This document shows positions 46,077-56,689 of a stretch of 64,000 nt of DNA, one piece after another. Position 1 is the stretch's first letter. Each line of letters starts with the position of its first letter. The translations under genes were made by a program, and so were the position numbers. Origin of the DNA: Eleginops maclovinus (Eukaryota; Chordata; Actinopteri; Perciformes; Eleginopidae); contig NC_086357.1 of NCBI RefSeq assembly GCF_036324505.1, positions 18,540,793-18,604,792 of the forward strand, given 5' to 3'. The notes under the pieces are model-generated. The model ran no database searches and had not been told where the DNA came from. It saw nothing but the letters and a program-made list of their open reading frames with translations.

Positions 46077-46135
46077 AGTTGTCAATCTGAAGAAAGCCAA
46101 ACGTATAAAAGTTGACCTGGCTCACATTATGGCAG
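46077..46135 (+). other. Possible 59-bp internal exon (weak)
   Basis: A strong acceptor-like signal (a long T/C tract ending in tccttttgcag at 46076) is followed by 59 bp that stays open in the frame reading VVNLKKAKRIKVDLAHIMAG, ending at a cag|gttaac donor-like word at 46136. The acceptor is good but the donor (GTTAAC) is poor, and the frame stops inside GTTAA if unspliced. I do not recognise the peptide. Cryptic acceptors are frequent in pyrimidine-rich non-coding DNA, so this is a low-confidence candidate. RNA-seq reads spliced into 46077 would decide. Confidence 0.08.
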
Positions 46136-48350
46136 GTTAACCAAGGTACAAATCAGATATATGAGCTCTTTGCTGCATTTCTTTGGAGCCGCACATTCCG
46201 GTCTTTGCTACGTGACATCCTCCAGCCACTTTCCAAGCCTATCCCAGTAGTTAAGGCCAAATAAGCTTTCCAAAAGTGCAGAGAGTCTAATCCAACTTCC
46301 AGATCCTCTAAAGTACTCGATGACAATCCTCCTTTTCTTCCCAGCTCCTGCTTCCTGTTTTAGAAAAGTAGTCTGCATGGGGGAGTCTGTCTCACTTTTA
46401 AAACAGCTAAATTAGGAGTTTGACGGGTTGTGGGCGAGAAGGATGTGGTTGTGGTGGGTTGTGCTGCTGCCAAAGGGTGTGTCAGGGCAATTTATTAGCT
46501 TTCTATGCATGCGTGTGTGTGAGAGTGTGTGTTCCCAGCCCTTGGCGACTTTGCAAACTCAATGGCAGAGGCACAGCTGTACCACTATCCTAATATGGAC
46601 TCATTATGGCCATCCACAGTGTGCCTCCAGTTAATTTAGAAATTTGACTTTTTTTTCATAAACTTTCTTAAGGTTAAGTTAGCCTGAAGCAATTGAGTCA
46701 CCTCACTTTTTTAGCCTGTTTTGCGTGTACCGCTCTGACTATGCAATGCATGCAGAGTAGGTAACAGGTGTTCAACATAAAAACATAGATTGGTCCCTCT
46801 GGGAGGGGGATTTTGAGTATATGCTGCAGTGCTGGAGTTTTCTCTGTGTGTGAATACTTAGTTGTGTGTAATTACGTGTTAATGACACCCCCTCTTGTAT
46901 TCAGCTGTGTGTCGAGTAGAGTAGGAGCCGCCTGATCAAGGATGATACAGCGAGGGAACATAGTGATAAGGTTTATATACTGTCCGCACCTGCTCCACTC
47001 CCAACTTCCTTCAGCTTCTTCAGAGGCCTAAACAGATGCTCAGGGACACTTAGCCTGCAAAATGCAATCTGCAAGACATGTTCACTGTGTTTTGGGAGGA
47101 AAAAAAACAAAACAAAAAGTACAATTAGGGTTGGTATCAATGTCCATAAGCACCTGCAGGTCTTACTCACACTGAAACATTTTAATTGACCAAGCGAAAA
47201 ATCAGCTGGTATAGGGAAGCGCCCGGACAAACATCCCCAACTTGTCTGAACCAATGGCTGGTTTCAAAGCGCCGGTTTGCTGTAATGAGGGGGTTTTGGA
47301 GAAAATTGGGATATGGTGTCAGTTTACCGTCTCTGAGTTGTGGGTCCTGCTGTCCAAAACGTGGAATAGCGGGAGATAGGTGCTGTCAAAACATGATGTG
47401 CGCAGACATCAGCACAAAGTTATAGAGAGGGAATCCATGTCACCATGCCTAGACATGCAGTTTGTTTGAGCGCTACAAAAATGAATTCTCTGGACTATTA
47501 AGAAGCAAGCAAAAACACACACACTTACTGAGTCAGTCACAACAGCAACACAAGCTATTTTCCCCGAGTTTGTTGATTGACTAAGTTTTACAGCACAGGA
47601 CCAAACCACCATCGACAAAGGAACCGACATCCCTTGTTTGTCATTTATTTTGAAAGTATTTTCTCACCAAGGCACAGTGGAGGTAATAAATATTTATACT
47701 TCTTTTTGGAAATGTAGACCATATCAATTTTTACCAACCTTTGCTTTTAGACCAGCTGCCCTTGATGATAACAGTATCATTTAAATGTATTTTCTCTCCA
47801 TTTCTCCTTGTTTTCTCTCTCCTATTATCTCACTCTGTTCGCTCCTTTTTCCTGCAACACAATGTTAACAAGCTCCTTTTCTGCCCTATCTGGTGAGGGT
47901 GAGACGGCTCTGCAAAATGACAAGGTCAGAGGGTGCCTATGTGTGTTTTGTGTCTATTATCGCTCTGTGTGTGTGCGCATGTGTCTATATACATGTTTTT
48001 GTGTGTGTACTTGCACTGTGTGCCATGTGTGACCACCAACCACTGTCAGGGCTCATGTTGCCCCGACAGTAACAATAATCATGGGATTTGATTGCCAGTT
48101 CCTTCACCTTCCATAATTGATGACTCCAATATTTACTCTGTTACCTGTGTGTTGTAAACATTCATTACGGGGTTCCTTGCCTGATAGGTGAGCGGGAGAA
48201 TAGGACAAGTCCGGCCTGCAGGGACCAGCTGTCAGTTTGACTAATGACAGAAATGAATAAAATCTCATAATTACTTTAGAAAAAAGGACAGTCTCCACCT
48301 TATCTCGGGCCAATATGCATTTTAAAATTTTTTGGAGGGTTTATTAAATT
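46136..48350. other. Non-coding stretch with TG-rich tract
   Basis: No gene supported. A TG-rich imperfect tract lies at about 47935-48030 (alternating TG with CATG words) and a shorter one at about 46510-46532. Frames on both strands here are chance-sized. Confidence 0.58.
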
Positions 48351-48393
48351 CCACCCCCAACACCACCACCACCTCCACCACCCAGTCCCCACC
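48351..48393. repeat. C-rich (ACC)n-like tract
   Basis: An imperfect CCA/ACC repeat with CCCCC and CCCC runs. The minus strand is correspondingly G-rich and could form a two- to three-tetrad G-quadruplex. Confidence 0.85.
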
Positions 48394-50820
48394 ATAATAC
48401 ATTACAGACAAAGGCAAGTTCTCAAATTTCAAATTTAATTTTCTACTCGCCATACACACACGGGCTCTGTAATCAGATTGGGACATTATTGTGTTTCTAT
48501 TGACATTAGCATTGTTATTATTTTGTACTGTGTAAATATCAGTAACCGGAGCACGCCTGCATGCCTTGCCAGGAAGGGGTTATTTTGTGTATTTATTTGG
48601 TTGTAATGTTCTCAAAAAAATATCTTTCCAAGACAATATCTGATACGTTCTATTATCAGGAGATGCTGTCTCTGAATGCTATGATGTCGTATTATTAATG
48701 TAGAGCGACGCCTAACTAAATTAAATTGGATACCTGGAGTGTTCATGTCTTCCTCATTGTGACACCCCATACATGTGATGAGACACAGCGACTACAGGGA
48801 CCTATTGTATGCTACAGGGCCCCGAAATGGGATATCAATGAGAAGCACCACATTTGCTATTAGACAGAAAGCCACCACAGGTCAGTCCATGCTTTTAAAG
48901 CTTCTTCTTGTGTGTACTGTTTGTGTGTGTATAATTGAATAAGTTTCCAATAATGCGTATGTGTTTTTAAGTTGGTGCACTGTGAACCACCGTGCACTAA
49001 GTCTCAGGAACAGGCAGAAGTGTAGTGAAGTGCAAAGCTCTCAGCCAAATCAGGTATTCAAGATAGAGGGATGGAGGGATAGATTAATGGCACAGGGGAT
49101 GGAGAGAGAACAGAGGGGTGGGAGGGACAGATATGGGGAGAGACAGAGCAGTGATATACAGTAGGCTCTACTTAGACAAGTCGACTCCTCTGTGCCATTA
49201 GGTCTAACAGGGGGGCTGCCTGTGGGAGAGCCAAAGTGTAGGAGTAAAAGAGCGGACTGCTGTCAAATAAACAGAATCCTCTGTGCATGTCTACTGTATG
49301 TTTGTCTTTGTACACATGAATCATTTCTACTATCTCTTGTTGTTTCTTTTTAACACGGATGCAACTCTTAATATCAGACAAATCTCCACTCAAACTGATT
49401 CCATTTGAGCTGCTATTCTCTAATGTCTTTTTTTTCGTGTGGAATCCCACATAGAAGCGTGTAATATGGCATATTTGTGTCTTATGGAGGCAGACAGCTG
49501 CTCGTGTCCATTTGTCATGCTGTCAAGTTAATTACTAGATTGAAAAGGAAAATGAGATTACCCTCTCCCCTTCCAACGGACACTCACACCTCCACACTTG
49601 GCAGGCACACACACACACATACACATGAACATGCACACACACAAACACTCATAAACCCTCACTTTAGTGTCACACGGCCATTGTAGCTCTACCAGAGTGA
49701 AGGAACAACATCAGAAATTAAGAGAGGAAACTGCACTAGGTCAGGCTAATGTGTTCTGCTGTGAGTGTGGGTCTCTGTGTGTGAAGGATGCAGCAGGATA
49801 CCTTTTACATATTTTACTTCATTTGAAGCATGGGGGAAAAAGGAAATCTTGTGGCTCTTTTGAAGGTCTCCTTAAAATGTTCTTTGGCTCGATTCCTGTT
49901 CTCCTTCCCACTGAGAAACTAGATCTTTGTCGCAAGACAAAACTAATTCGTATGTACTTCAACTGTGTTCTGTGCAAAGAAGTTTGTGTCTGTACTTGTA
50001 TAATCAAAGTGGACAGTTTGAAAAAGCAGACAGATCATTAGCGCATAATGAGCTGAAGTGCTTTGGGCAGTGAGGTGGATTTCCTCAATAAGTGATGGCT
50101 TAAGGAGATGGATACAAGAGGGTGGAAATCAGATTCTCTCAGTTGCAGACAACCTTTCTTCTCCCCAGGTGAGTCCTATGTCTATGTGCATGTTTGAAGT
50201 AAAGCACAGCTCAAACTAGCTGGCTAAGAGAATTAATAAAGCCTTTTGGCACCCCGACAGTTTGTCTCCAGGTTTGATAGTTTCCTTGTGCAGCGATCAC
50301 TCTTATTATGAGGTGGCGGGCTGAAGATCTGAGTTATATGTTAACTAGGCTCCAGACATGTGAGAACAGCGCCTACTAAGAGTTTCAGCCTCTGCAATAA
50401 TTCCAGGATGAAAAACACCCATGTTTTTTGTCAGCCACTGAAACACAGAAGTATCATAGGGGAGAGCAAGAGGCTTTGATTTGCTTCTAGTGATACTGAA
50501 TGAGTAACAACAAAGGACACAAGCGGGTTTGTTGCAAACTTGAAGACAACCCAAGATCCTTGGGAGCAAAGACAAAGTGTAAAGGGATATCAAACAAGTG
50601 ATAAAAGGGAAGTTATTCACTCCTGTGCAAGCGTACATATTCATTAAAACCTTGATTAAACGCCAACTATCCCTCTTTCTGTTGCGTCCTGCAAGGCTTT
50701 TTTATCTGAGAGGTCGGAGTAATTTGTTTACCTGTTTCAGATCAGACCCTCTGATGCAACTATTTTTCAATATCCTTGCTGATCATGTAACTATGCAGCT
50801 CTATTAATATCCGTCTCCCC
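48394..50820. other. Non-coding stretch
   Basis: No gene supported. It contains purine-rich sequence at about 49070-49150, an imperfect CA tract at 49605-49650, and a 124-codon frame at 49667-50041 that is not called. Confidence 0.58.
49605..49650. repeat. Imperfect (CA)n tract
   Basis: CA units interrupted by catacacatgaacatg-like words; a degenerated short microsatellite. Confidence 0.9.
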
Positions 50821-51790
50821 GCAGGGTTTTAAAAAGTCATGGACTGCTTAGTTAAGACGTGATGAGGCTTGATGACAGCACCCAGCTGGCCAAAGTTCTG
50901 CCAGTGTGGCCTCGGTGACATCACAGCAAGTGGCGCGTGACAAACCGCCAGCATGCCAGTCGCGACCCACAAAATAATCTCCGACAGACGAGGACAAGGG
51001 CCATCTTGGCTCACACTCCCACCCGATGCCTTTTACCCCATCCTCTGTCATGACGAGAGGCAGGCTGGGCTTTCAGAGAGGTGTCAAATGCACAGCGTGT
51101 ATCGCCAAAAGGAAAGTTGCTTCCTGTCAGGGGATGACAAGTACGTGGCAGGGGAGGAGAAATTAAACCCATCACCCTGATTTTTTTTTTTTCCTCACTA
51201 CTCTCTCATGCTGTCAATTAGTCTCAATCAATCCCGTTGTTTCTGTTTAGAGTTGTTATAAAAACTCCCGTCCGTCTTCCCATCCATCAACGCATAATAA
51301 ATATGCTGTACAATAAATGTTATCTCACACTTCTGTCAACTATTGGCAGCAGCGGCCCTCAGTAATTGTCCTGCCACGCTGGACAAAATATGTGCTGCTT
51401 CATTTGATCACAACTGGAGTGAATACAAAACAAGAGAAACCCCAGGCCTGTTTTTTGGTTTGTCAGGACATGATGCTTTCTCTAGACTTTCTAATGGGAT
51501 CTAAGTCTTCTGATCGTAGATGTGAGACAGGACTCGGGAAAAAAAGTGGCAGAGAAAGTAATCTCCTCACATGGGAAGACATGATTGGCTTCTAACGACT
51601 TTACTCTCAGCTGTATTTGACTAAAGTGTGAGGTGAGGCGGTGAATCAGTAAATTAAGTCTGCAGCAATGTATTATTAACAGGTGACGGCGTGTAGGGAG
51701 TTAAGGGACTTAAGTGATGTGGTAGCACCATTGTCAATCTTTGCCTTCCTCTGAGAGTCAATTAGGTGATAAACAGGACTACTTGTCTTT
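50821..51790. promoter_or_regulatory. Candidate conserved non-coding / enhancer cluster
   Basis: This 970-bp stretch is GC-richer and CpG-bearing at 50840-51140 (gtggcgcgtgacaaacc, ccagtcgcgaccc). It then has a distinct segment at about 51208-51300 with PBX/MEIS-like words (gctgtcaattagtctcaatc) and a HOX/CDX-like ttataaaaact. Further balanced, repeat-free segments follow at 51330-51420 and 51640-51780. A T13 run lies at 51181-51193. No promoter or exon is convincing. Several overlapping frames on both strands (50829-51014, 50848-51051, 50953-51180) speak against one real coding frame. Inference from texture. Confidence 0.3.
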
Positions 51791-53400
51791 GGCAGTATGG
51801 AGAAGGCTGATAGGCTGTCCTGTGGATGTCCTGGGGCAAGGTAAACTGAGAGTGCAGCTTTGCCCTCAGGGATAGGGTCACAGAGAGCAATGTGCAGCCA
51901 CTGTGAAGAGAAGGCTGTGTGTTTTATGGCAGTATGTGTATGTATGTATGCTATAATGTGCTGGCTATTGACTGTGTGTGTGTGGTTGCCTGCTCAACTG
52001 ACTGGGATGAAAAAACTGAAAGTGGTAATGATGTTTGGATGATGGCATGATTGGATGGCTGTGAATATTGATTAGTCATTTTTCTATCTAAACACATTCA
52101 TATTTACTGTTCCAAACGTACATATATGGTGTAAATAGCGTTCACGTACTTGTTTATACTGTATGGATATGTGAATATTTGTATGCATTGTTTTTCATAG
52201 GAGAGAAAACATGTTAAAAACTGAATAGGCAATACTCAAATGACCGTACAGTCTGTATGCATTATTTATATCAATTCAGTAGACACATTTTTCTTGTTTA
52301 TAAGTAGTGTGCGTTGTAAAGTCAGAAAAGTAGGTCTATCAAAAGCATGATTAAATACTCATTAAAAATGTTCCTCCCAAGGTCACATATAGCAGCCCTT
52401 TTCAATAGAATACATTAAATATCTAGAAAACAGTGTAATGCATATAATCAGTGTTACATTATGCGTGGTCCTGGTACAGTACACTGTTTTTCACCAATGT
52501 ATTTTTAGCCAGCGTGGCAAAGTGACAATTTGGCTATGATGGAATTGTTGCATGCTCATTAAGTATATAGATATTCAAGTCATACTCCAATAGATGCTTT
52601 TGCATTTAATTAAGTGTGTCAATATAATGAGATAGTATTTTAATATCTTGTTTCTCCACGTTATTGCATTCACACTCAATACTAAATTGAAAAAAAAAAA
52701 AAAAGGCTCAACAGATGAATTTTAATGAGTGGTGAGCCATTATTACCCTCATTATTTTCCAATTAGCAAACTGTACACTACATCAGCACAGCACAGAAAG
52801 ATCAACTACTATGCTATACCATAAATACATTTCCTCTCTTATCTGTAAATAACAAGAAACTCAATACTACGCACTGAATGACTTCATAAAGGAAGGATCA
52901 TTGTGAGTGCACAGCACGTGAAACAATTTCAGTGAGCTAGGATAAAATGCATTAAAGATAATGAAAGCTATGTTAGCCCTAACCAAGAGCCATCCAAGGC
53001 TAAGAATACGAATAGAATATAAAGGAATATCTGAATTAGTAGCATTAATTCTGCAGCGTGAGTTATAAAACATGAAATGTAAGAAAGAGGGCAACAGAAA
53101 TCCCTGACTTGGCATGAACCTGCCTGTTTCAATCTTTATAATGGCAACAGGCTGGTTAGTCTTGTCACAGTGAATTAGCAAAGTAATGGTTTTGTGGTTT
53201 GAACGGAGAGATCTTAAAGTTAAAGGAAGCACATTTCCTCCCATGTTTCAAGTCGGAGGCATGGTCGGATATTTAAAAGATGACGATCCGTAAAAAATTG
53301 AGCTAAAGAAATATCAATAATGGGCTGAAAGGATGGGAATTATTGAGGAAGATATTCATTCAGGAAAAAGAAATTAGCACGCTCTTCGAGTCAAAATAAA
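51791..53400. other. AT-rich non-coding stretch
   Basis: A (TATG)n-like patch lies at about 51935-51950, a short TG run near 51976-51983, and a 15-bp A-run at 52690-52704 followed by a homeodomain-word-rich segment (about 52715-52775). The minus-strand frame 52867-53244 (125 codons) shows no recognisable domain. Confidence 0.58.
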
Positions 53401-54440
53401 CCAGAAGGATGGTGTACATTAAAAAATGTTGATGGGCTGTGGGTAAAGTTAGAGCGCCGCCCATCTCTGCTCAGTGCTATTGCAGCCGTTCAGTGTGATA
53501 AACACACCCTCCACAGCAGCCATTTTCAATTGAACCACATCTGCATGATGTTTGACCTATTTTTCTGCCATCTTGCCTTCTACGTGTTTAAGAAAATATA
53601 CAAACGGCGTCACTGTATTTCAGTCAGCTCAGTTATTTGGGGGCGAAAAAGAGCCGTCTCCGGGCACATATGTAGCGTGAAATGCAAGTGGCGGACGAGT
53701 GACACTGTCGGCTCATTTTCTCCACCTTGTCTGTTGGTCGTGGAGCGTAAGGGCTGGTTGGCCAGACAGGCGGGGGCTATGGGGTCATTGTGTGTGTATG
53801 AAGAGATGCGCTGAGTGAATAACCTTCCCTGGTAACAGCTGTCAGATCCACCAGAGCAGAGCAGAGGACAGAGAGCAGGCCCATCCCAGATACGAGACTG
53901 ATAGGGGCGGATGGCAGAGGGGGTGGGCCTGGGCTGTACTGTCTGCCAGCCTCCATCGCCAGGCTCAAGGGTTTTTGATGGGTGGCCACACCGAGCCTCT
54001 TGACGGGGGTCGCAGCACCCGGGCTGCTTTTTGTTTAACACATTGCTCATCTCTTTTATTCCCCCCAATGCAGATTCCATGCACAGCAGTGCAGAGCACA
54101 CTGGCCCAACAGTGGCCCGGGATCCTGCCTTTGTCGAGGTGTCAGTTGCCAACGTATCGTCTCAGCATGGTTCACCACTTGGCATGACAGGGGATGCAGG
54201 CCCCATGAAGGGGGATTAGCACCGCACCTATTGTCTGAGGGCACAGCGGTGCTGGATTTGGCTGCATGGCTATTCAACGACTGTATTTCTATTCTTTGGC
54301 AGTTGACAGGGACGCTCAGTGGCCCCGCTTTTGTTCCGCTGCAGTATCAGAATGTGTTCAAGTCATGCCCCCAGCCGAGGCCCTTATTATCTCAGTTGAC
54401 ATGACGAGGAAAGGTGCGATGGTAGATTCTGTTATTGCTG
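53401..54440. promoter_or_regulatory. Candidate conserved non-coding cluster (GC-richer, about 1 kb)
   Basis: The composition is markedly more balanced and CpG-bearing than the flanks across about 1 kb, with no simple repeats or TE signatures. The 53430-53560 segment mixes CpG words (gagcgccgccc) with gataaacac and caattgaac words, and 54220-54440 has repeated cagttgaca words (about 54300 and 54394). Long frames exist on both strands (minus 53610-54152, 180 codons), as expected where stop codons are scarce in GC-rich DNA. The region could also include a real exon (54074-54219). The call is composition-based. Confidence 0.3.
54074..54219 (+). other. Possible terminal coding exon (weak)
   Basis: A pyrimidine-rich tract (ctcttttattccccccaat) ends in CAG at 54073. 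The downstream sequence stays open for 48 codons to a TAG at 54217-54219, including DPAFVEVSVANVSSQHGSPL. Peptide composition is rather protein-like (V/S/A/G-rich, with no repeats or Cys/Trp/Leu excess), and the frame would begin in a split codon. I do not recognise a family, and no polyA signal (AATAAA) is seen within 100 bp after the stop. GC-rich context makes open frames likely, and the minus strand is open here too. Confidence 0.1.
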
Positions 54441-56652
54441 TCTGCTGCCTGACCTGCAGGTTAGGCTGTTTTTTAATGGGTTAGGTAGAACCTTGCTTCT
54501 CATGTATAATTTACTGTTGATTCTGTTAACGCTGAAAGGAGAGCATGTTGACCGAGACTTAACCTATGAGGGTTCGATGTTATGAATACAAAATTATGTG
54601 ATTTTTGGCGGGTATGTTAGTTTTGTTTTATTTGCCTTCTTTTGTCATTCAAATGAAATCTCATCCATACTGTTTCACTGGAGCGCTTTCGTTTAAGCAC
54701 ATCATTTCCAACTGACATATCTTGTCGTTGTTTTTTTTCTTTAATTTGCGAGACTAATAATTGTAATATTTAAATTGATTAAAAAAAAGGATAATTACAT
54801 TAAACATGATGTAATGTAATCGAATTTAATTTCAAAAACGCGATACATTTAAGATTTTCATTAAATTAAATTATTTTTTTGATCAGTCTAATAAAAATCC
54901 TACATAAATCTTGATACATTAAATAAATAAAATCAATTAATGCTTTGCTTCCATTCAGCTAAAAAAACGAGGTAATGGATGTTTAGTATACCTCACTGCG
55001 TGTGCAGAGTTTTTCCACAAGCCAGAGACCTCTGCTCAGACCCACAATGCTTATTTCTATGTTGAGAGAGCAGTTTGGGCTGTGAAGCACTGTAGAAAAT
55101 AGTGATGGATGGCTCCTTAGTCTCTCCTAGAATAGAAAGGCAGTGGAAGTTTTTTTCTTTTTTAGATTAAGGCAGCATCTCTGGAAGATACAGGTTTACA
55201 GTACAGTAAATGTATTTGGTCCCTGCTGTGCTGTCTGAAAAACCCTTTTCAACTTCAGAATTTCTTACTTTTTTGGAATTTGGGACCACTCATGCAAACT
55301 CTATTACCACAACATGCTGACTCTATCTCAACCTTTGCATCTTCAGAGATAAAGCATAAATAGGTTGTCTGAAATCTTTTCCCAGCCCTTGACTCATTTT
55401 AGACAATAAACAATGAGTCATATGGAACATTTCCCCCTGTGCAGATATATAAAAACACTTTCACATGCAAACGGATTATGTGATAGTTCTGCAAATGTGC
55501 AAGCTTTGCCAAAGCATGCTCCAATGTTGATGATACAGTAAACAAAACTCCATTGTGACTTCATCCGGACTTAAATCTGAATTGCAGACATATGCTTCAC
55601 TGTACACTCTGCTGGTCTGAATTTGAGTTTTTCTCCCCCTCTCAGCTCTGTTTATCAAAAGATTTTCCACATACCTTTCCAGCAGATGTTAAAATAAAGA
55701 CAAAAAACAATCCTGTGAAGCATAGCTCAGTGGTGCTTTGCCACAAACCAATCCCCAGACAAAAGGAGCTTCATTCCTCAGAAGTACTATAAGTACTGAA
55801 ATTGATATTTCTATTACAGCTATTACAAACAATGTTGCCTTACAACTGCTTCCCATTTTTGGGGATTTAGAGGAAACAATCAAAGAATGCCTTCTTTGTT
55901 TTTGTTCTTGTCGTGGAGGTAATGTCACTGAAACGCGAGTGACTGGGTCATGGGTAGCTCAGAGGTTGTAGAGGTTTTTCTGGCCTTGATCCCTGTCATG
56001 CAGCCATAATGAGGAGGTTCCGCTTTCCCCATCGACTGAGGGTAATGGCCGCCATAAAGGCCTTGATTGCAGCTGCTGCAGAACACTCCTCCACATTGCA
56101 GCGTGGCTCTTGAACTCCCTCAATCATCTGTCTGGCTCATATACAACCTGCCATCCCATCAGACCACTTTGTCATGTATATATCACTTGTAATCCCGCCA
56201 CTCCTTAAACATGCCAAGTGAAACTATAATGTCAAGCACTTAAAATGTAAAAAAGAAATGTTCCCCCATGACACAAGGTAATAGCTTTCTGAACTGTTAC
56301 ATGAAGTGCTAATGTTGTTTTACCTCTTTGAAATTCAGCCTAAATATTATGTTAACCATATATACAATTACTTTATGATTGTTAGTTGCTTTTAATTTGT
56401 TTCACATTTTTGCTTTGGTCCAACAACATTTCTTTTTTGCCATTTCAAGGCAGAGAAGTGCTAAGCTATTGCTTTCAAATCACCCAAAAGAGAGATGCCC
56501 TGAAGGTTGAGGGTGAAAACATACAGTCAACCTGCTGATCTCTCCTAATACAGGCAGGAAAAAACTTGAATGTTTGCACGTATAGCTGTTAGACGGAGTA
56601 TCACGTCTTATTAAAGCCACAGTCCATGACAGCAGGGTGTCTTCCGCTGCCG
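54441..56652. other. Non-coding stretch, AT-rich then mixed
   Basis: The 54720-54960 segment is very AT-rich with ATTA/TAAT-dense, low-complexity sequence, possibly a decayed repeat. At 55990-56150 a balanced, repeat-free segment with gtaatggccgccataaaggc (a YY1-like GCCGCCAT word) may be a regulatory element. Frames on both strands at 55476-55971 overlap and none is convincing. Confidence 0.55.
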
Positions 56653-56689
56653 AAAAGTGTCGACAGGCGCACAGCCTGTCGACACTTTT
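56653..56689. repeat. Perfect hairpin, 16-bp arms, 5-nt loop
   Basis: aaaagtgtcgacaggc (56653-56668) is exactly complementary to gcctgtcgacactttt (56674-56689) around the loop gcaca. This is the tightest perfect stem-loop found in the window, with a GC-rich top and a T-run on the plus strand at its 3' base. It has no flanking target duplication that I can see. It may be a fragment of a palindromic MITE or a recent inverted duplication. In bacteria the same shape would be read as a terminator, but the context here is vertebrate. Confidence 0.93.

Noticed and set aside
49667..50041. 124-codon frame with CxCxxxC and several His residues resembling a zinc finger
   Set aside because: Cys and His spacing does not fit a C2H2 finger (no CxxC-12-HxxxH arrangement), and the frame has no neighbouring fingers.
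53610..54152. 180-codon minus-strand frame
   Set aside because: It lies in GC-richer DNA where stops are rare, the plus strand is open over part of the same bases, and the product shows no recognisable domain. Kept only as part of the regulatory-block discussion.
56653..56689. Rho-independent terminator
   Set aside because: The shape fits, but the window is vertebrate DNA without any operon or bacterial gene.
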